DNA of 16,187 nucleotides from DASYQV01 sp036005125 (GTDB lineage Bacteria; Acidobacteriota; Vicinamibacteria; Vicinamibacterales; UBA2999): assembly GCA_036005125.1 (NCBI GenBank), contig DASYQV010000240.1, positions 1 through 16,187 of the forward strand. The letters run 5' to 3'. Made by a program: the position numbers and the translations under genes. The notes beneath the pieces were generated by a model. That model saw nothing but the letters and a program-made list of their open reading frames with translations, was not told the origin of the DNA and did not search any database. Below, one piece after another: positions 7,070 to 14,774 of the stretch. Positions within the stretch are counted from its first letter, which is position 1. Each line of letters begins with the position of its first letter.

Positions 7070-8395
7070 TTACAGCTCTGAGAGCGTCCCCGTACTGTCG
7101 GCAAAGCTGTCGAGGTGAACACCAATCCTGTCGAGCAGCGTCAGGTGAAGATTCGCCAACGGCATCGGCTGCGCATACCTGACGTGACGGCCGCCCTTCA
7201 CCGAGCCGGCGCGTCCTGCCACGACAATCGGCAGATTGGTGTGATCGTGCACGTCGGGATTCCCCATCCCGCTTCCAAGCAGGATGAGCGAGTTGTCCAG
7301 CAGCGTCCCCTCACCGTCCGGCGTGGCGTGCAGCCTGCCGACGAAATACGCGAACAGGGACGCGTGATAGGCATTGATCTTCGCGAGCTTGGCCAGCTTT
7401 TCCGGGTCGTTCGCATGGTGCGATACCGGATGATGCGGCTCGGGCACGCCGACCTGCGGATAGGTTCTCGTGCTCGTCTCCCGGGCGAGCTGGAAGGTGA
7501 TGACGCGCGTCTGATCGGATCGCAGCGCGAGCACCTGCAGGTCGAACATCAACTTCACATGGTCTTCCCACGCCGCAGGCACGCTCGCCGGGCGCGAGCC
7601 CTCGACGTCGATCGACGTGTCGGCCTGCCGTTCGGCGCTCTGGATGCGGCGCTCGACCTCGCGCACCGAGTCGAGGTACTGATCGACCCTGGTCCGGTCG
7701 CCTGCTCCAAGCTCCCGCTGCAGCCGCGCCAGGTCGTTCCGCATCCAATCGAGGATGCTGTTGTTCTTCCGGAGCTCGGCGCGGCGCTGGCTGGCGGTGC
7801 CTCCGTCCCCGAACAGCCGTTCGAACACAATCCGCGGGTCGGCCTCCGTGGGGAGCGGCGTGTTCGCGGACGACCACGACAGGTTGTTCTGATACGCGCA
7901 TGCGTAGCCGTTGTCGCAATTGCCGACCTGGGCAATGAGATCGGTACCGAGCTCGAGCGATGGGATCGGCGTGTGCCTCCCGATCTGTTGCGCGGCAATC
8001 TGATCGACCGTGATCCCGAGCTGGTAGTCGGTGCCTTCTGTGCGCTTGGCGCGCGCGCAGCTCAGAAACGCGCAGTTGGCGGAGGCATGGTTCCCCGTGG
8101 TGTACGCGTTTCTGTTCTCGAGGTTCGTCAGCACCGTCAGATGGTCCCGATACGGCATGAGCGACGCGAGCGACGGCGAGAGCTCCGATATCCGGCCGTC
8201 GAGTGCGGGCGTCCATGCCGCGGCGTTCATGCCCATCGGAATGTAGATGAATCCGAGACGTCGCACCGGTGCAGCCGCGGTCTGCGTCAACGCCGAGAGC
8301 GCGGGCACCATCGCGTCGAGCAGGGGCAACGCGAGGCTCACACCGAGGCCCTTGAGGACTGTTCGCCGCGGGAGCGCTTTCCTCGTCACAATCAT
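7070..8395 (-). CDS. DUF1552 family protein, Tat-exported
   Basis: This is a 441-residue protein. The N-terminus has a twin-arginine motif RRTVLKGLG followed by ALPLLDAM, the usual start of DUF1552 proteins. Family blocks present are RLGFIYIPMGMNAAAWTP, LTVLTNLENRNAYTTGNHAS, SLELGTDL, NNLSWSSANTPLPTE, DPRIVFERLFGD and, near the C-terminus, LLDNSLILLGSGMGNPDVHDHTNLP. The H-rich HHPVSHH stretch and the DVHDHTNLP motif suggest an alkaline-phosphatase/sulfatase-like metal fold (relatives include DUF1501); the activity is unknown. The frame extends to 8893, but GAGGAG 7 bases before ATG 8395 and the Tat signal fix the start. ATG overlaps the TGA of the DUF1592 gene as ATGA, which indicates coupled translation. 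The pair DUF1592-DUF1552 is a recurring arrangement in Planctomycetes, Verrucomicrobia and Acidobacteriota. Confidence 0.92.
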   Translation of the reverse strand: MIVTRKALPRRTVLKGLGVSLALPLLDAMVPALSALTQTAAAPVRRLGFIYIPMGMNAAAWTPALDGRISELSPSLASLMPYRDHLTVLTNLENRNAYTTGNHASANCAFLSCARAKRTEGTDYQLGITVDQIAAQQIGRHTPIPSLELGTDLIAQVGNCDNGYACAYQNNLSWSSANTPLPTEADPRIVFERLFGDGGTASQRRAELRKNNSILDWMRNDLARLQRELGAGDRTRVDQYLDSVREVERRIQSAERQADTSIDVEGSRPASVPAAWEDHVKLMFDLQVLALRSDQTRVITFQLARETSTRTYPQVGVPEPHHPVSHHANDPEKLAKLAKINAYHASLFAYFVGRLHATPDGEGTLLDNSLILLGSGMGNPDVHDHTNLPIVVAGRAGSVKGGRHVRYAQPMPLANLHLTLLDRIGVHLDSFADSTGTLSEL

Positions 8396-10980
8396 TGCGA
8401 TCTCCTCATCTGGAACGGCGTGCTCTCGACAATGCCAAGAACGAGGGACGTGAACCGGTACGCATCCGCGCGCGACCCGCGCGTGATGGCGCGAACGGCC
8501 GGCGCATCGTAGGGCTCGAGCCCACGGCCAAGCGCATAGGTCAACAGTTTTTCCGTGATCGTCGAGACGAACAGCTCCGGCCGCGCGAGAAGCGCCTGTC
8601 GGAGCCCGGTCACACCATCGAACGTCGATCCGTCGGGAAGGCCTCCCGACGCGTCGACAGGCGTCCCCGCCTCGCTGCGTGTCCGCCAGCGGCCGATCGC
8701 GTCGAAGTTCTCCATCGACAGACCGATCGGGTCCATCAACTGGTGACAGCTCGCGCACGCAGGGTTCGCGCGGTGCTGGGCCATGCGTTCCCGCATCGAG
8801 GGCGCCTTGCCCTCGGTGTTGTTCTCTTTGAGCGAGGGAACGTTGGGCGGAGGCGGCGGAGGTGGCGCGCCGAGAATGTTCTCGAGCACCCACTTGCCGC
8901 GCAGCACCGGCGAGGTTCGATTCGCGTACGACGAGATCGTGAGAATGCTCCCATGGCCCAGCAGCCCCGTGCGGACGCTGCCGGGCTCCAGCTCGACGCG
9001 GCGGAACCGGCTCCCGTAGACACCAGGAATTCCGTAGTGGTACGCAAGCCGTTCGTTGATGAACGTGTAGTTTGCGCCGAGCAGGTCGAGCACGCTGCGA
9101 TCCTCCGCGACGATGCTTTGAACGAGCAGCTCGGTTTCACGCCGGAACGACTGTCGAAGGTTGTCGTCGAACTCCGGGAACGCGCGCGCATCCGGTGTCG
9201 CGGTCGCGAGGTTGCGTAAGAAGAGCCACTGCCCCGCAAAATTCGTCACGAGCGCGTCAGAGCGCGGATCGACGAGCATCCGCTTCACCTGCCGCTCGAG
9301 CGTGGCCCGGTCGCGCAGCCTGTTCCGGATTGCGAGATCGAGCAGCTCCTCGTCCGGCACGCTGCTCCAGAGGAAGAACGACAACCGCGATGCCAGTTCC
9401 ACGTCGCTGATGCGGTACGCGGTGTTCGGCGCCACGCCGCGAGGCTCTCGCTCGATGCGGAACAGGAACTCCGTGCTGGCGAGCAGCGTCCGGAGGGCCA
9501 GCTCGATACCCGTTTCGAATCCGGCTTCGGAGCGAGCCTCCTTGTAGGACGCGAGCGGCATCTGAATGTCGGCATCCGTCACCGGCCGCCGGAACGCACG
9601 ACGCGCCAGCGTCGAAACGATGGTCTTCGCACACGCATCGTCTTGCGACGGGCTGGCGGGGTGACAGACGAAAATCCGGCGGCGGGTCGGCGTGTCGCCC
9701 GCACCTCCCGGATCGAACGGACCGGTGATCGACACCGAGTGCACGGCCGGCTGCACCCGCGGGTGCCGATCCATGTTGAAGAAGGCCTTGTATGGCTGCC
9801 GCTCCGTCTCCACCAGAGCGGACGTCTTCCTCGGGAAAGCGACGCCCAGGACGTGAGGTCCAGCGGCGACCACAATGCGGACCTTCAGATGTCGATCGGC
9901 GAACTCGTCCGCATAGTACGTGCCCATCCGAGTCCGCTTCGGCGTGACCGTGAACTGCTCCACGCGAGCCCCATCCAGCGTGAGCTCGATCTCGTGTGCT
10001 TCCGTCAGACCTTCCACGTTCTCGTTGCGGTCGCGCTGCAACCGGATCTGGATGTCGTACTCGCCGTCGCGCGGAAACGAATAGTGGACGAGCGTGCCGC
10101 CGCGGGTGCCGAGCGGCAGGCCCTCGAGATGCTCCTCCTGTGTGAGGTCGACGGGAACGAGCGCAACGTACGTAGCGGGCGCGCGAACGGGACTTCCAAC
10201 GGCGAGCCGGCTGATCTTCTGCGCAGCCGCGAGGTAGCGCTCGAGCAGCGTCGGCGACAGCCCCGCGACGCCCACGTTGTCGAAGCCGTGGCTCGCGTCG
10301 TCTGCGGGGAGAAGCGAACGGACGTCGACGACGAGCCCGAGCAGGTCGCGGATGGCGTTCTGATATTCGGTCTGACTGAGGCGCCGGAACGTATCGACCC
10401 TGCCGGGATTGGGCGCCGCCGCGGCGGCCTCGTCGAGCGAGTTCTCGAGATGCTCAACCAGCGAGGCGTAGGTGCTGTCATCGGGACGAGGGCGGCCCGG
10501 CGGCGGCATCATCCGCGTGCGAAGCTTCCGCACGACCTTCTCCCAGATATCCGGCTGCGCGCCGACGTTCGCAGTATCGTCCGGTGCCAGCGCGAGACCC
10601 GCCGTCTTCGTCCGATCGTTGTGGCAGCTCACGCAATAGCGGGCGATGACGGCCTTCTCCCACCCCAGCGGTCCGCCACCGGCGGACCGCGAAACCAGTG
10701 CTGGCTGGGTCGCGGTCGCAAGCGACCGCGACATGGAAACCGCGCGTTGGGGACCCCGTTGGGCGAACACTGCGGCCGGTGGCGCGGCGGCCCGCTGTGG
10801 GCGGCCCGCGTCGAGGGAACCAGCCAAGGACTGCGTCCACGATGGTTCATTCGCGAAGACGGAGGTGAGGGTCCTTGGCTGGTTAATCAGTATCTCTTTG
10901 GCGCGCTGCGCGCGCCCTGTGGTGGCCCACGCCACGATCACGCAACCCGTGAGCGCGAGAAGCGGCCGGCTGGTCATCAT
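8392..10980 (-). CDS. DUF1592/DUF1588-type secreted haem protein with repeat-derived N-terminal linker
   Basis: This 862-residue exported protein has the planctomycete-cytochrome domain set. A signal peptide (1-24) is followed by an unusual linker (about 25-104). A PSCyt1-type cytochrome domain carries CVSCH (116-120) and MMPPPGRP (M157/158 as likely sixth ligand). Next come PSD3/DUF1587 (about 195-260, FRRLSQTEYQNAIRDLLG), a beta region, PSD5/DUF1595 (about 430-490), PSD4/DUF1592 (about 495-630), PSCyt3/DUF1588 with a second CASCH (742-746) in CASCHQLMDPIGLSMENFD, and C-terminal PSD2/DUF1585. Haem at both CxxCH sites and a periplasmic redox role are inferred; the substrate is unknown. GAGGAG lies just before ATG 10980, and a second ATG at 10977 is equally possible. 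The linker DNA (10669-10916) is a series of palindromic repeats, one of which recurs at 14597-14678. The gene overlaps the DUF1552 gene by 4 bases. Confidence 0.93.
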   Translation of the reverse strand: MMTSRPLLALTGCVIVAWATTGRAQRAKEILINQPRTLTSVFANEPSWTQSLAGSLDAGRPQRAAAPPAAVFAQRGPQRAVSMSRSLATATQPALVSRSAGGGPLGWEKAVIARYCVSCHNDRTKTAGLALAPDDTANVGAQPDIWEKVVRKLRTRMMPPPGRPRPDDSTYASLVEHLENSLDEAAAAAPNPGRVDTFRRLSQTEYQNAIRDLLGLVVDVRSLLPADDASHGFDNVGVAGLSPTLLERYLAAAQKISRLAVGSPVRAPATYVALVPVDLTQEEHLEGLPLGTRGGTLVHYSFPRDGEYDIQIRLQRDRNENVEGLTEAHEIELTLDGARVEQFTVTPKRTRMGTYYADEFADRHLKVRIVVAAGPHVLGVAFPRKTSALVETERQPYKAFFNMDRHPRVQPAVHSVSITGPFDPGGAGDTPTRRRIFVCHPASPSQDDACAKTIVSTLARRAFRRPVTDADIQMPLASYKEARSEAGFETGIELALRTLLASTEFLFRIEREPRGVAPNTAYRISDVELASRLSFFLWSSVPDEELLDLAIRNRLRDRATLERQVKRMLVDPRSDALVTNFAGQWLFLRNLATATPDARAFPEFDDNLRQSFRRETELLVQSIVAEDRSVLDLLGANYTFINERLAYHYGIPGVYGSRFRRVELEPGSVRTGLLGHGSILTISSYANRTSPVLRGKWVLENILGAPPPPPPPNVPSLKENNTEGKAPSMRERMAQHRANPACASCHQLMDPIGLSMENFDAIGRWRTRSEAGTPVDASGGLPDGSTFDGVTGLRQALLARPELFVSTITEKLLTYALGRGLEPYDAPAVRAITRGSRADAYRFTSLVLGIVESTPFQMRRSQ
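10669..10732. repeat. Two adjacent perfect hairpins inside the DUF1592 gene
   Basis: The first stem has 9-bp arms at 10669-10677 and 10681-10689 with a 3-base loop. The second has 11-bp arms at 10709-10719 and 10722-10732 with an AA loop. Between them lies CCAGTGCTGG. They encode residues about 83-104 of the DUF1592 protein (SRSLATATQPALVSRSAGGG), which lack any domain. Confidence 0.8.
10742..10758. repeat. 17-base dispersed repeat, copy 1
   Basis: GCGCGTTGGGGACCCCG occurs here, inside the DUF1592 linker, and again at 15197-15213 in the leader of the cyclophilin gene. The centre GGGGACCCC is palindromic. A chance 17-base match within a 16-kb window is unlikely. Confidence 0.7.
10818..10916. 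repeat. Palindromic element family, copy A (in coding sequence)
   Basis: Perfect 14-bp arms (10818-10831 and 10871-10884) flank a 39-base loop. They are followed by CAGTATCTC and a GC hairpin (GGCGCGC, TGC, GCGCGCC; 10900-10916). The whole unit is 99 bases, so it keeps the reading frame; it encodes residues 22-54 of the DUF1592 protein. Copy B at 14597-14678 has the same parts in the same order and orientation. Confidence 0.8.
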
Positions 10981-11040
10981 GCTCTCCTCAACCGGGTTGG
11001 ACGCCGCGCGGGATAGAAGGCCCTCAATTCTACTTGAAAT

Positions 11041-11140
11041 GGACGTACGCAGGCGGCGTTGGACGTACGTAGGCCGGGCCTTCAGACCCGGCCGGGTGCA
11101 CTGGGCCGCATCTAAAGATGCGCCTACGTACGAAAGATGC
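11041..11140. repeat. Branched palindromic (cruciform) intergenic element
   Basis: An outer 11-bp stem (11064-11074 with 11122-11132) encloses two hairpins: GGCCGGG/CCCGGCC (11072-11078 with 11087-11093, sharing 3 bases with the outer arm) and CGCATCT-AA-AGATGCG (11107-11122). Upstream, GGACGTACGCAGGC at 11041-11054 is a near-repeat of 11061-11074. The element contains the stop codon (11124-11126) of the molybdopterin gene. It resembles REP/BIME-type palindromes spread by RAYT transposases, but no such transposase is in the window. Confidence 0.75.
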
Positions 11141-13241
11141 GGCGTACCGTGACAGCCGTTCCGTTGAAGGCGGCGGTGCCGCTGAGCGTATCGAGACGAT
11201 GATCGCTCGTCACATCGTTGATGCTCGCCCCGGCGTGCTCGCGCGCAATGCTGAGGCGGACTCCATCACGATCGTGTCCCCAGCCGTGCGGAAGGCTGAC
11301 GACGCCAGGGAGTACTGTATCGGTCACTTCAACGGCCACCACCACCGTTCCCGTTTGCGACCCGAGCTCGGCGAGGTCGCCGTTGGCGAGGTTGCGCGCC
11401 GCGGCATCCTCCGGGTGGATCAGCAGGGTACAAACCCGTGGGCCCTTCACCAGGCGATGAGAGTTGTGCATCCAGGAGTTGTTGCTGCGAAGCTGCCGGC
11501 GTCCGATCAACAGAAGCTCGCCCGTCACGTCGCGGTCGGCTCTGACGAAAAGCCGGTCGCGCGCCTCCTGCACGAAATCGCCGGGAGCGATGTCCACCTT
11601 GCCGTCGGCCGTGGCGATGCGGGCAACGAGCCGCCCGGGCTCGAGCGGACCGAGATCCATGCCGTGCGGATGCTCGCGCAGCTTTGCCAGCGTCAGACGA
11701 TAAGGCCCGATGCGCAGCAGCACATCGACGAGCCGCTCGGGGCGCAACGTGCGCGCGGCACGGACGGCCAGCGGGCGCAACAGATGCGGCGCGAATATGC
11801 GCGCCCCCAGGTCGGCGACGATCTCCCAGTCGTCGCGCTCGGTCGGCTGACGTTCAATCACCGGCTGCGAGTACTTCGCCACGTTGCGCACCGAGAACGC
11901 GTAGAGCGCGAGATCGTAGTGGGCGCGTGAGAGCGGCGACGCCGGTGGAAGAAGAACGTGCGCGTGCCGCGTGGTCTCGTTGAGATATGGATCGATCGAG
12001 ACGACATGCTCGAGCGTGCCGAGTGCCCGATCGAGCCGCGATCCGTTTGGCGCGGACAGCACGGGGTTGCCGGCAATGGTGACGAGCGCACGAATGCGCC
12101 CTGTGCCACCCGTTTCGATTTCGTCTGCCAGCGCAGCGACGGGAAGCTCGCCGCCGAACTCGGGCAGCTCACGCGCGCGGCTGCGCCATCGACCGTACGT
12201 CCCGCGGAGGCCCACCCGTGACAGAAGCGCGACGACGTCGACGGCCGGCGTCGTCAGCATCATGCCGCCTTCCTCGTCGAGATGGCCGGTGACGAGATTG
12301 AGCGCCTGCGCAAGCCATGACGCGAGCGTTCCGTCCGGCTGCGTGCACAGGCCGACACGCCCATAACAGGCAGCCCGCTTCGCTCGTGCGAAGTCGGCGG
12401 CGAGCCGGCGCGTCGTGTCTGGCCCGACGCCCGTGCTGCGGGCGACGCGCTCCGGCGACAGGCGGCGCACGAACGCGGCGAGCGCATCAAGGTTCGCGAC
12501 CCGGTTCTCGAAACGCCCGAGGCTCACCAGACCCTCGGAGAAGACAACGTGCAGCATCGCCCCGAGCAGCAGGGCGTCGGTTCCGGGCCGGATCGCGACG
12601 TGCTCGTCGGCGGCATTCGCCGTTTCGGTGCGCCGCGGATCGACAACCACCACGCGACCGCCACGCGCTCGGATGGCCCGCAGGCGGCGGCCCATGTCGG
12701 GAGCGGTCATCAGGCTGCCGTTCGATACAACAGGGTTCGCGCCGAACACGAGCAACACGTCGGTTCGCTCGAGATCGGGCACCGGTATCAGCCCCAGGTG
12801 GCCGAACATGCGCAGGGCGACGAGCATCTGGGGCAACTGGTCGGCAGAGCTCGCGGAATAGACGTTCTTCGTGCGGAGCGCGCGTGCGAAGGGGAGCGCG
12901 TGGGTCATCAAGCCGAGGCCGTGCGCGACCGGATTGCCGTAATAGATCGCGACCGCGTCGCGCCCATGCTGCCGCCGCGTGCGAACGAAACCGTCGGCCG
13001 CCCGATCGAGCGCGTCGTCCCACGAGACCTCGCGCCAGCGCGAGCCTTCGCGGATGAGGGGTGTGCGGATGCGATCGGGATCGTGGTGAAGATCGGCGAG
13101 CGCTGCCGCCTTCGGACAGATGTACCCGCGGCTGAAGGGATCGTCAGGATCGCCGCGGACCGATCGGACCTGCCCATCCTCGACGTCAACCAGGATGCCG
13201 CACGTCGCTTCGCACAGCGGGCAGGTCGCGATGTGGATCAT
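11124..13241 (-). CDS. Molybdopterin-dependent oxidoreductase (DMSO reductase superfamily)
   Basis: This is a 705-residue protein without a signal peptide, so probably cytoplasmic. The N-terminal 4Fe-4S domain has C7-x2-C10-x3-C14-x27-C42 with GYICPKA. The molybdopterin domains follow (about 60-450), including VLLVFGANPVVSNG, VVVVDPRRTETA and the HLDEEGGM block. The C-terminal dinucleotide-binding domain (about 585-700) has RRQLRSNNSWMHN and SLPHGWGHDRDG. The fold is that of BisC/formate dehydrogenase-like enzymes; the metal ligand may be a serine in SASSADQ, but this is uncertain and the substrate is unknown. The frame is open to 13304; I chose ATG 13241 because the family starts at the first cysteine motif and the upstream codons are AATCATG repeat. 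There is no Shine-Dalgarno. The final residues RIFRT and the TAG come from the cruciform repeat. It sits 108 bp after the decarboxylase-like gene on the same strand. Confidence 0.92.
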   Translation of the reverse strand: MIHIATCPLCEATCGILVDVEDGQVRSVRGDPDDPFSRGYICPKAAALADLHHDPDRIRTPLIREGSRWREVSWDDALDRAADGFVRTRRQHGRDAVAIYYGNPVAHGLGLMTHALPFARALRTKNVYSASSADQLPQMLVALRMFGHLGLIPVPDLERTDVLLVFGANPVVSNGSLMTAPDMGRRLRAIRARGGRVVVVDPRRTETANAADEHVAIRPGTDALLLGAMLHVVFSEGLVSLGRFENRVANLDALAAFVRRLSPERVARSTGVGPDTTRRLAADFARAKRAACYGRVGLCTQPDGTLASWLAQALNLVTGHLDEEGGMMLTTPAVDVVALLSRVGLRGTYGRWRSRARELPEFGGELPVAALADEIETGGTGRIRALVTIAGNPVLSAPNGSRLDRALGTLEHVVSIDPYLNETTRHAHVLLPPASPLSRAHYDLALYAFSVRNVAKYSQPVIERQPTERDDWEIVADLGARIFAPHLLRPLAVRAARTLRPERLVDVLLRIGPYRLTLAKLREHPHGMDLGPLEPGRLVARIATADGKVDIAPGDFVQEARDRLFVRADRDVTGELLLIGRRQLRSNNSWMHNSHRLVKGPRVCTLLIHPEDAAARNLANGDLAELGSQTGTVVVAVEVTDTVLPGVVSLPHGWGHDRDGVRLSIAREHAGASINDVTSDHRLDTLSGTAAFNGTAVTVRRIFRT

Positions 13242-13333
13242 TCTTGATTCATGATTCATGATTCTTGATTTGGTTTCAAATACCTCGGCTCGACCCGATA
13301 CCAATCAAGAATCATGAATCAAGAATCATGAAT
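13240..13333. repeat. AATCATG-heptad hairpin at the molybdopterin gene start
   Basis: Two 31-base arms (13240-13270 and 13303-13333) are complementary except for 2 positions, around a 32-base loop. Both are made of AATCATG/AATCAAG heptads, the family also seen at 4105-4157. The arm overlaps the start codon (13239-13241) of the molybdopterin gene. The hairpin fills most of the 108 bp between it and the stop of the upstream decarboxylase-like gene. Confidence 0.9.
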
Positions 13334-13349
13334 GACAACGTCCTGCTTC

Positions 13350-14561
13350 CTAACGACGTGCCACTGTCGGGAACCTCTCGTTCCCCGGTTCGAGCTGCAC
13401 GCCGAACGTGTTGAGGGCAATCGAGGTCGCTCGATAGGAGCTCGAGGTGAACACGCCGCTCATGATCAGGGTCGTATCGTATTTCTCCCCAAGCGCCGCC
13501 CAGGTCTTGTCCGAGACCATCGCGTCGCGGTACAGCTCGTCCACCGCGCGCAGGATCGTCCGCTCGAACGGCTCCCACCCCGGGGCGTCCGGCCCCTGAG
13601 CGATCTTCACGGGGTCGAGCCCATGCTCGCGGGCGCGTCCGACGTTGCCAACGTGCTGCGCCCACTCGTACTCGGCGCGGCAGTCCCAGCCGATCCTCAG
13701 AATGAACATCTCGCGATGCCGCGGCGTGAGCTTCGACACACGGTTGATGAAGTTGGCCCTCGCGCCGCGCTTCGCGTTGAGCTGCGGATGCTTGGCGAAC
13801 GTGCGGCCGACGGCAATGCCCTCACCCGGATTCGGCTGGACCCGTGCAACGGTCAGCGGCGGCTCGCGCGCAGGAACGACCACGCGATATTTCACGTCCG
13901 TCGGCAGCCGATCGGGGGTCCCTTCATCCGGTTGCACCCCGAGCGAGTTGTACAACATGGACAAGACGATGACATGGTTCGCTGTTTCGACGGCGTCCAT
14001 CAGGTGGAGGAGGTCGTAGTTCGCGGAGAGCGCGTTCCACGTCGCGTCGGTCACCGATGAATTCCGATACAACTGATCCGCGAGCCGCAGGAGGTTGGCT
14101 TCGAATCCTTCCCAGCCCGCGGCATCGGGGCCCTCGGCAATGCGGCGAATCTCCGCCGGCGTGAGACCGGCGGCCCGCGCGCGCGGCGCGTGCACCGCCC
14201 ACAGGGGCTGGTTCCCGGCAAGCCACGCGGCACGCAGCATGAGGATCTCTCGATGGCGCGGCGACAGCGTCGACTCGTCGGACACGTAAATCGTGTAGGG
14301 CATCACCGCATCGACGAGCGCCGGAAGGTGAAGCAGCGTCCGCAGCACATTGTCCGCACGGTTGTCGCGTGAGTACTTCATCACCAGTTGACGCTGCGCA
14401 TCGGTCCACTGGGATTCAGGCAACGGCTGAACTCGCGGCTTGCCCGGCGCGCGCGGCTGCCGGCTGCCAGGCGGGTCCACGTTGGCCTGCGCACCGGCCA
14501 GAATGGGGAGAATCGAAAACGCCACGAGGCACGCGACCCACAGAAGATGCTTCATTCGCAT
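13350..14561 (-). CDS. Secreted two-domain carboxymuconolactone-decarboxylase-like protein
   Basis: This is a 403-residue protein with a Sec signal peptide (about 1-26, ILPILAGAQA) and a proline-rich linker (27-48). Two tandem helical domains of the carboxymuconolactone decarboxylase/AhpD superfamily follow (about 55-210 and 234-392). The halves share LSPRHREILMLR / LTPRHREMFILR, the EGPDAAGWEGFE / QGPDAPGWEPFE block, a LYR helix and a closing NSLGVQP / NTFGVQLEP. The second half keeps the AEYEWAQH motif (E299, H303). The first reads NQPLWAVH, losing the glutamate. Neither has the AhpD CxxC, so a peroxidase-type thiol role is unlikely. ATG 14561 is chosen over 14588 because GAGGGG lies 5-7 bases upstream. 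A TTGACA/CATAAT promoter lies at 14689-14716. It is first in the leftward gene series; its substrate is unknown. Confidence 0.88.
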   Translation of the reverse strand: MRMKHLLWVACLVAFSILPILAGAQANVDPPGSRQPRAPGKPRVQPLPESQWTDAQRQLVMKYSRDNRADNVLRTLLHLPALVDAVMPYTIYVSDESTLSPRHREILMLRAAWLAGNQPLWAVHAPRARAAGLTPAEIRRIAEGPDAAGWEGFEANLLRLADQLYRNSSVTDATWNALSANYDLLHLMDAVETANHVIVLSMLYNSLGVQPDEGTPDRLPTDVKYRVVVPAREPPLTVARVQPNPGEGIAVGRTFAKHPQLNAKRGARANFINRVSKLTPRHREMFILRIGWDCRAEYEWAQHVGNVGRAREHGLDPVKIAQGPDAPGWEPFERTILRAVDELYRDAMVSDKTWAALGEKYDTTLIMSGVFTSSSYRATSIALNTFGVQLEPGNERFPTVARR

Positions 14562-14596
14562 GGCTTTCCCCTCACTGATACCGTGCACATCACATC

Positions 14597-14678
14597 GGAC
14601 CAGTCAGGCTTCTGCCCTGGATATCCCGGCAGGGTTCCTGACTGGTCCTCCAGTATCTCTTGGCGCGCTTCGCGCGCC
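14597..14678. repeat. Palindromic element family, copy B (leader of the decarboxylase-like gene)
   Basis: Perfect 12-bp arms (14597-14608, 14637-14648) flank a 28-base loop that can itself pair. CAGTATCTCT and a GC hairpin (GGCGCGC, TTC, GCGCGCC; 14662-14678) follow. Copy A (10818-10916) has the same architecture and closely similar sequence from the GC hairpin through the first arm and the adjoining CCCT, read on the minus strand. The loops differ. Confidence 0.8.
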
Positions 14679-14688
14679 GGGTCGGTGA

Positions 14689-14716
14689 ATTATGTTCGCC
14701 TCGGAGCGGTTGTCAA
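14689..14716 (-). promoter_or_regulatory. Sigma-70-type promoter for the decarboxylase-like gene
   Basis: On the minus strand a perfect TTGACA (14716-14711) is followed after 16 bases by CATAAT (14694-14689). Transcription would begin near 14682, giving a leader of about 120 bases that consists largely of element copy B and ends in the GAGGGG ribosome-binding site. Confidence 0.6.
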
Positions 14717-14774
14717 CCACAGAAGGCCGCCGACGAGAACACCGCGCGGACCGGGTGCTGGCGGAGCGCGCGGA

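Noticed and set aside
7115..8512. 465-codon plus-strand reading frame
   Set aside because: It is antisense to the DUF1552 gene and shows no domain or signal.
9643..11016. 457-codon plus-strand reading frame
   Set aside because: It lies opposite the well-supported DUF1592 gene. Its translation is arginine-rich with no domain, as expected for a GC-rich antisense frame.
12317..13057. 246-codon plus-strand reading frame
   Set aside because: It is antisense to the molybdopterin gene and extremely arginine-rich, a composition artefact.
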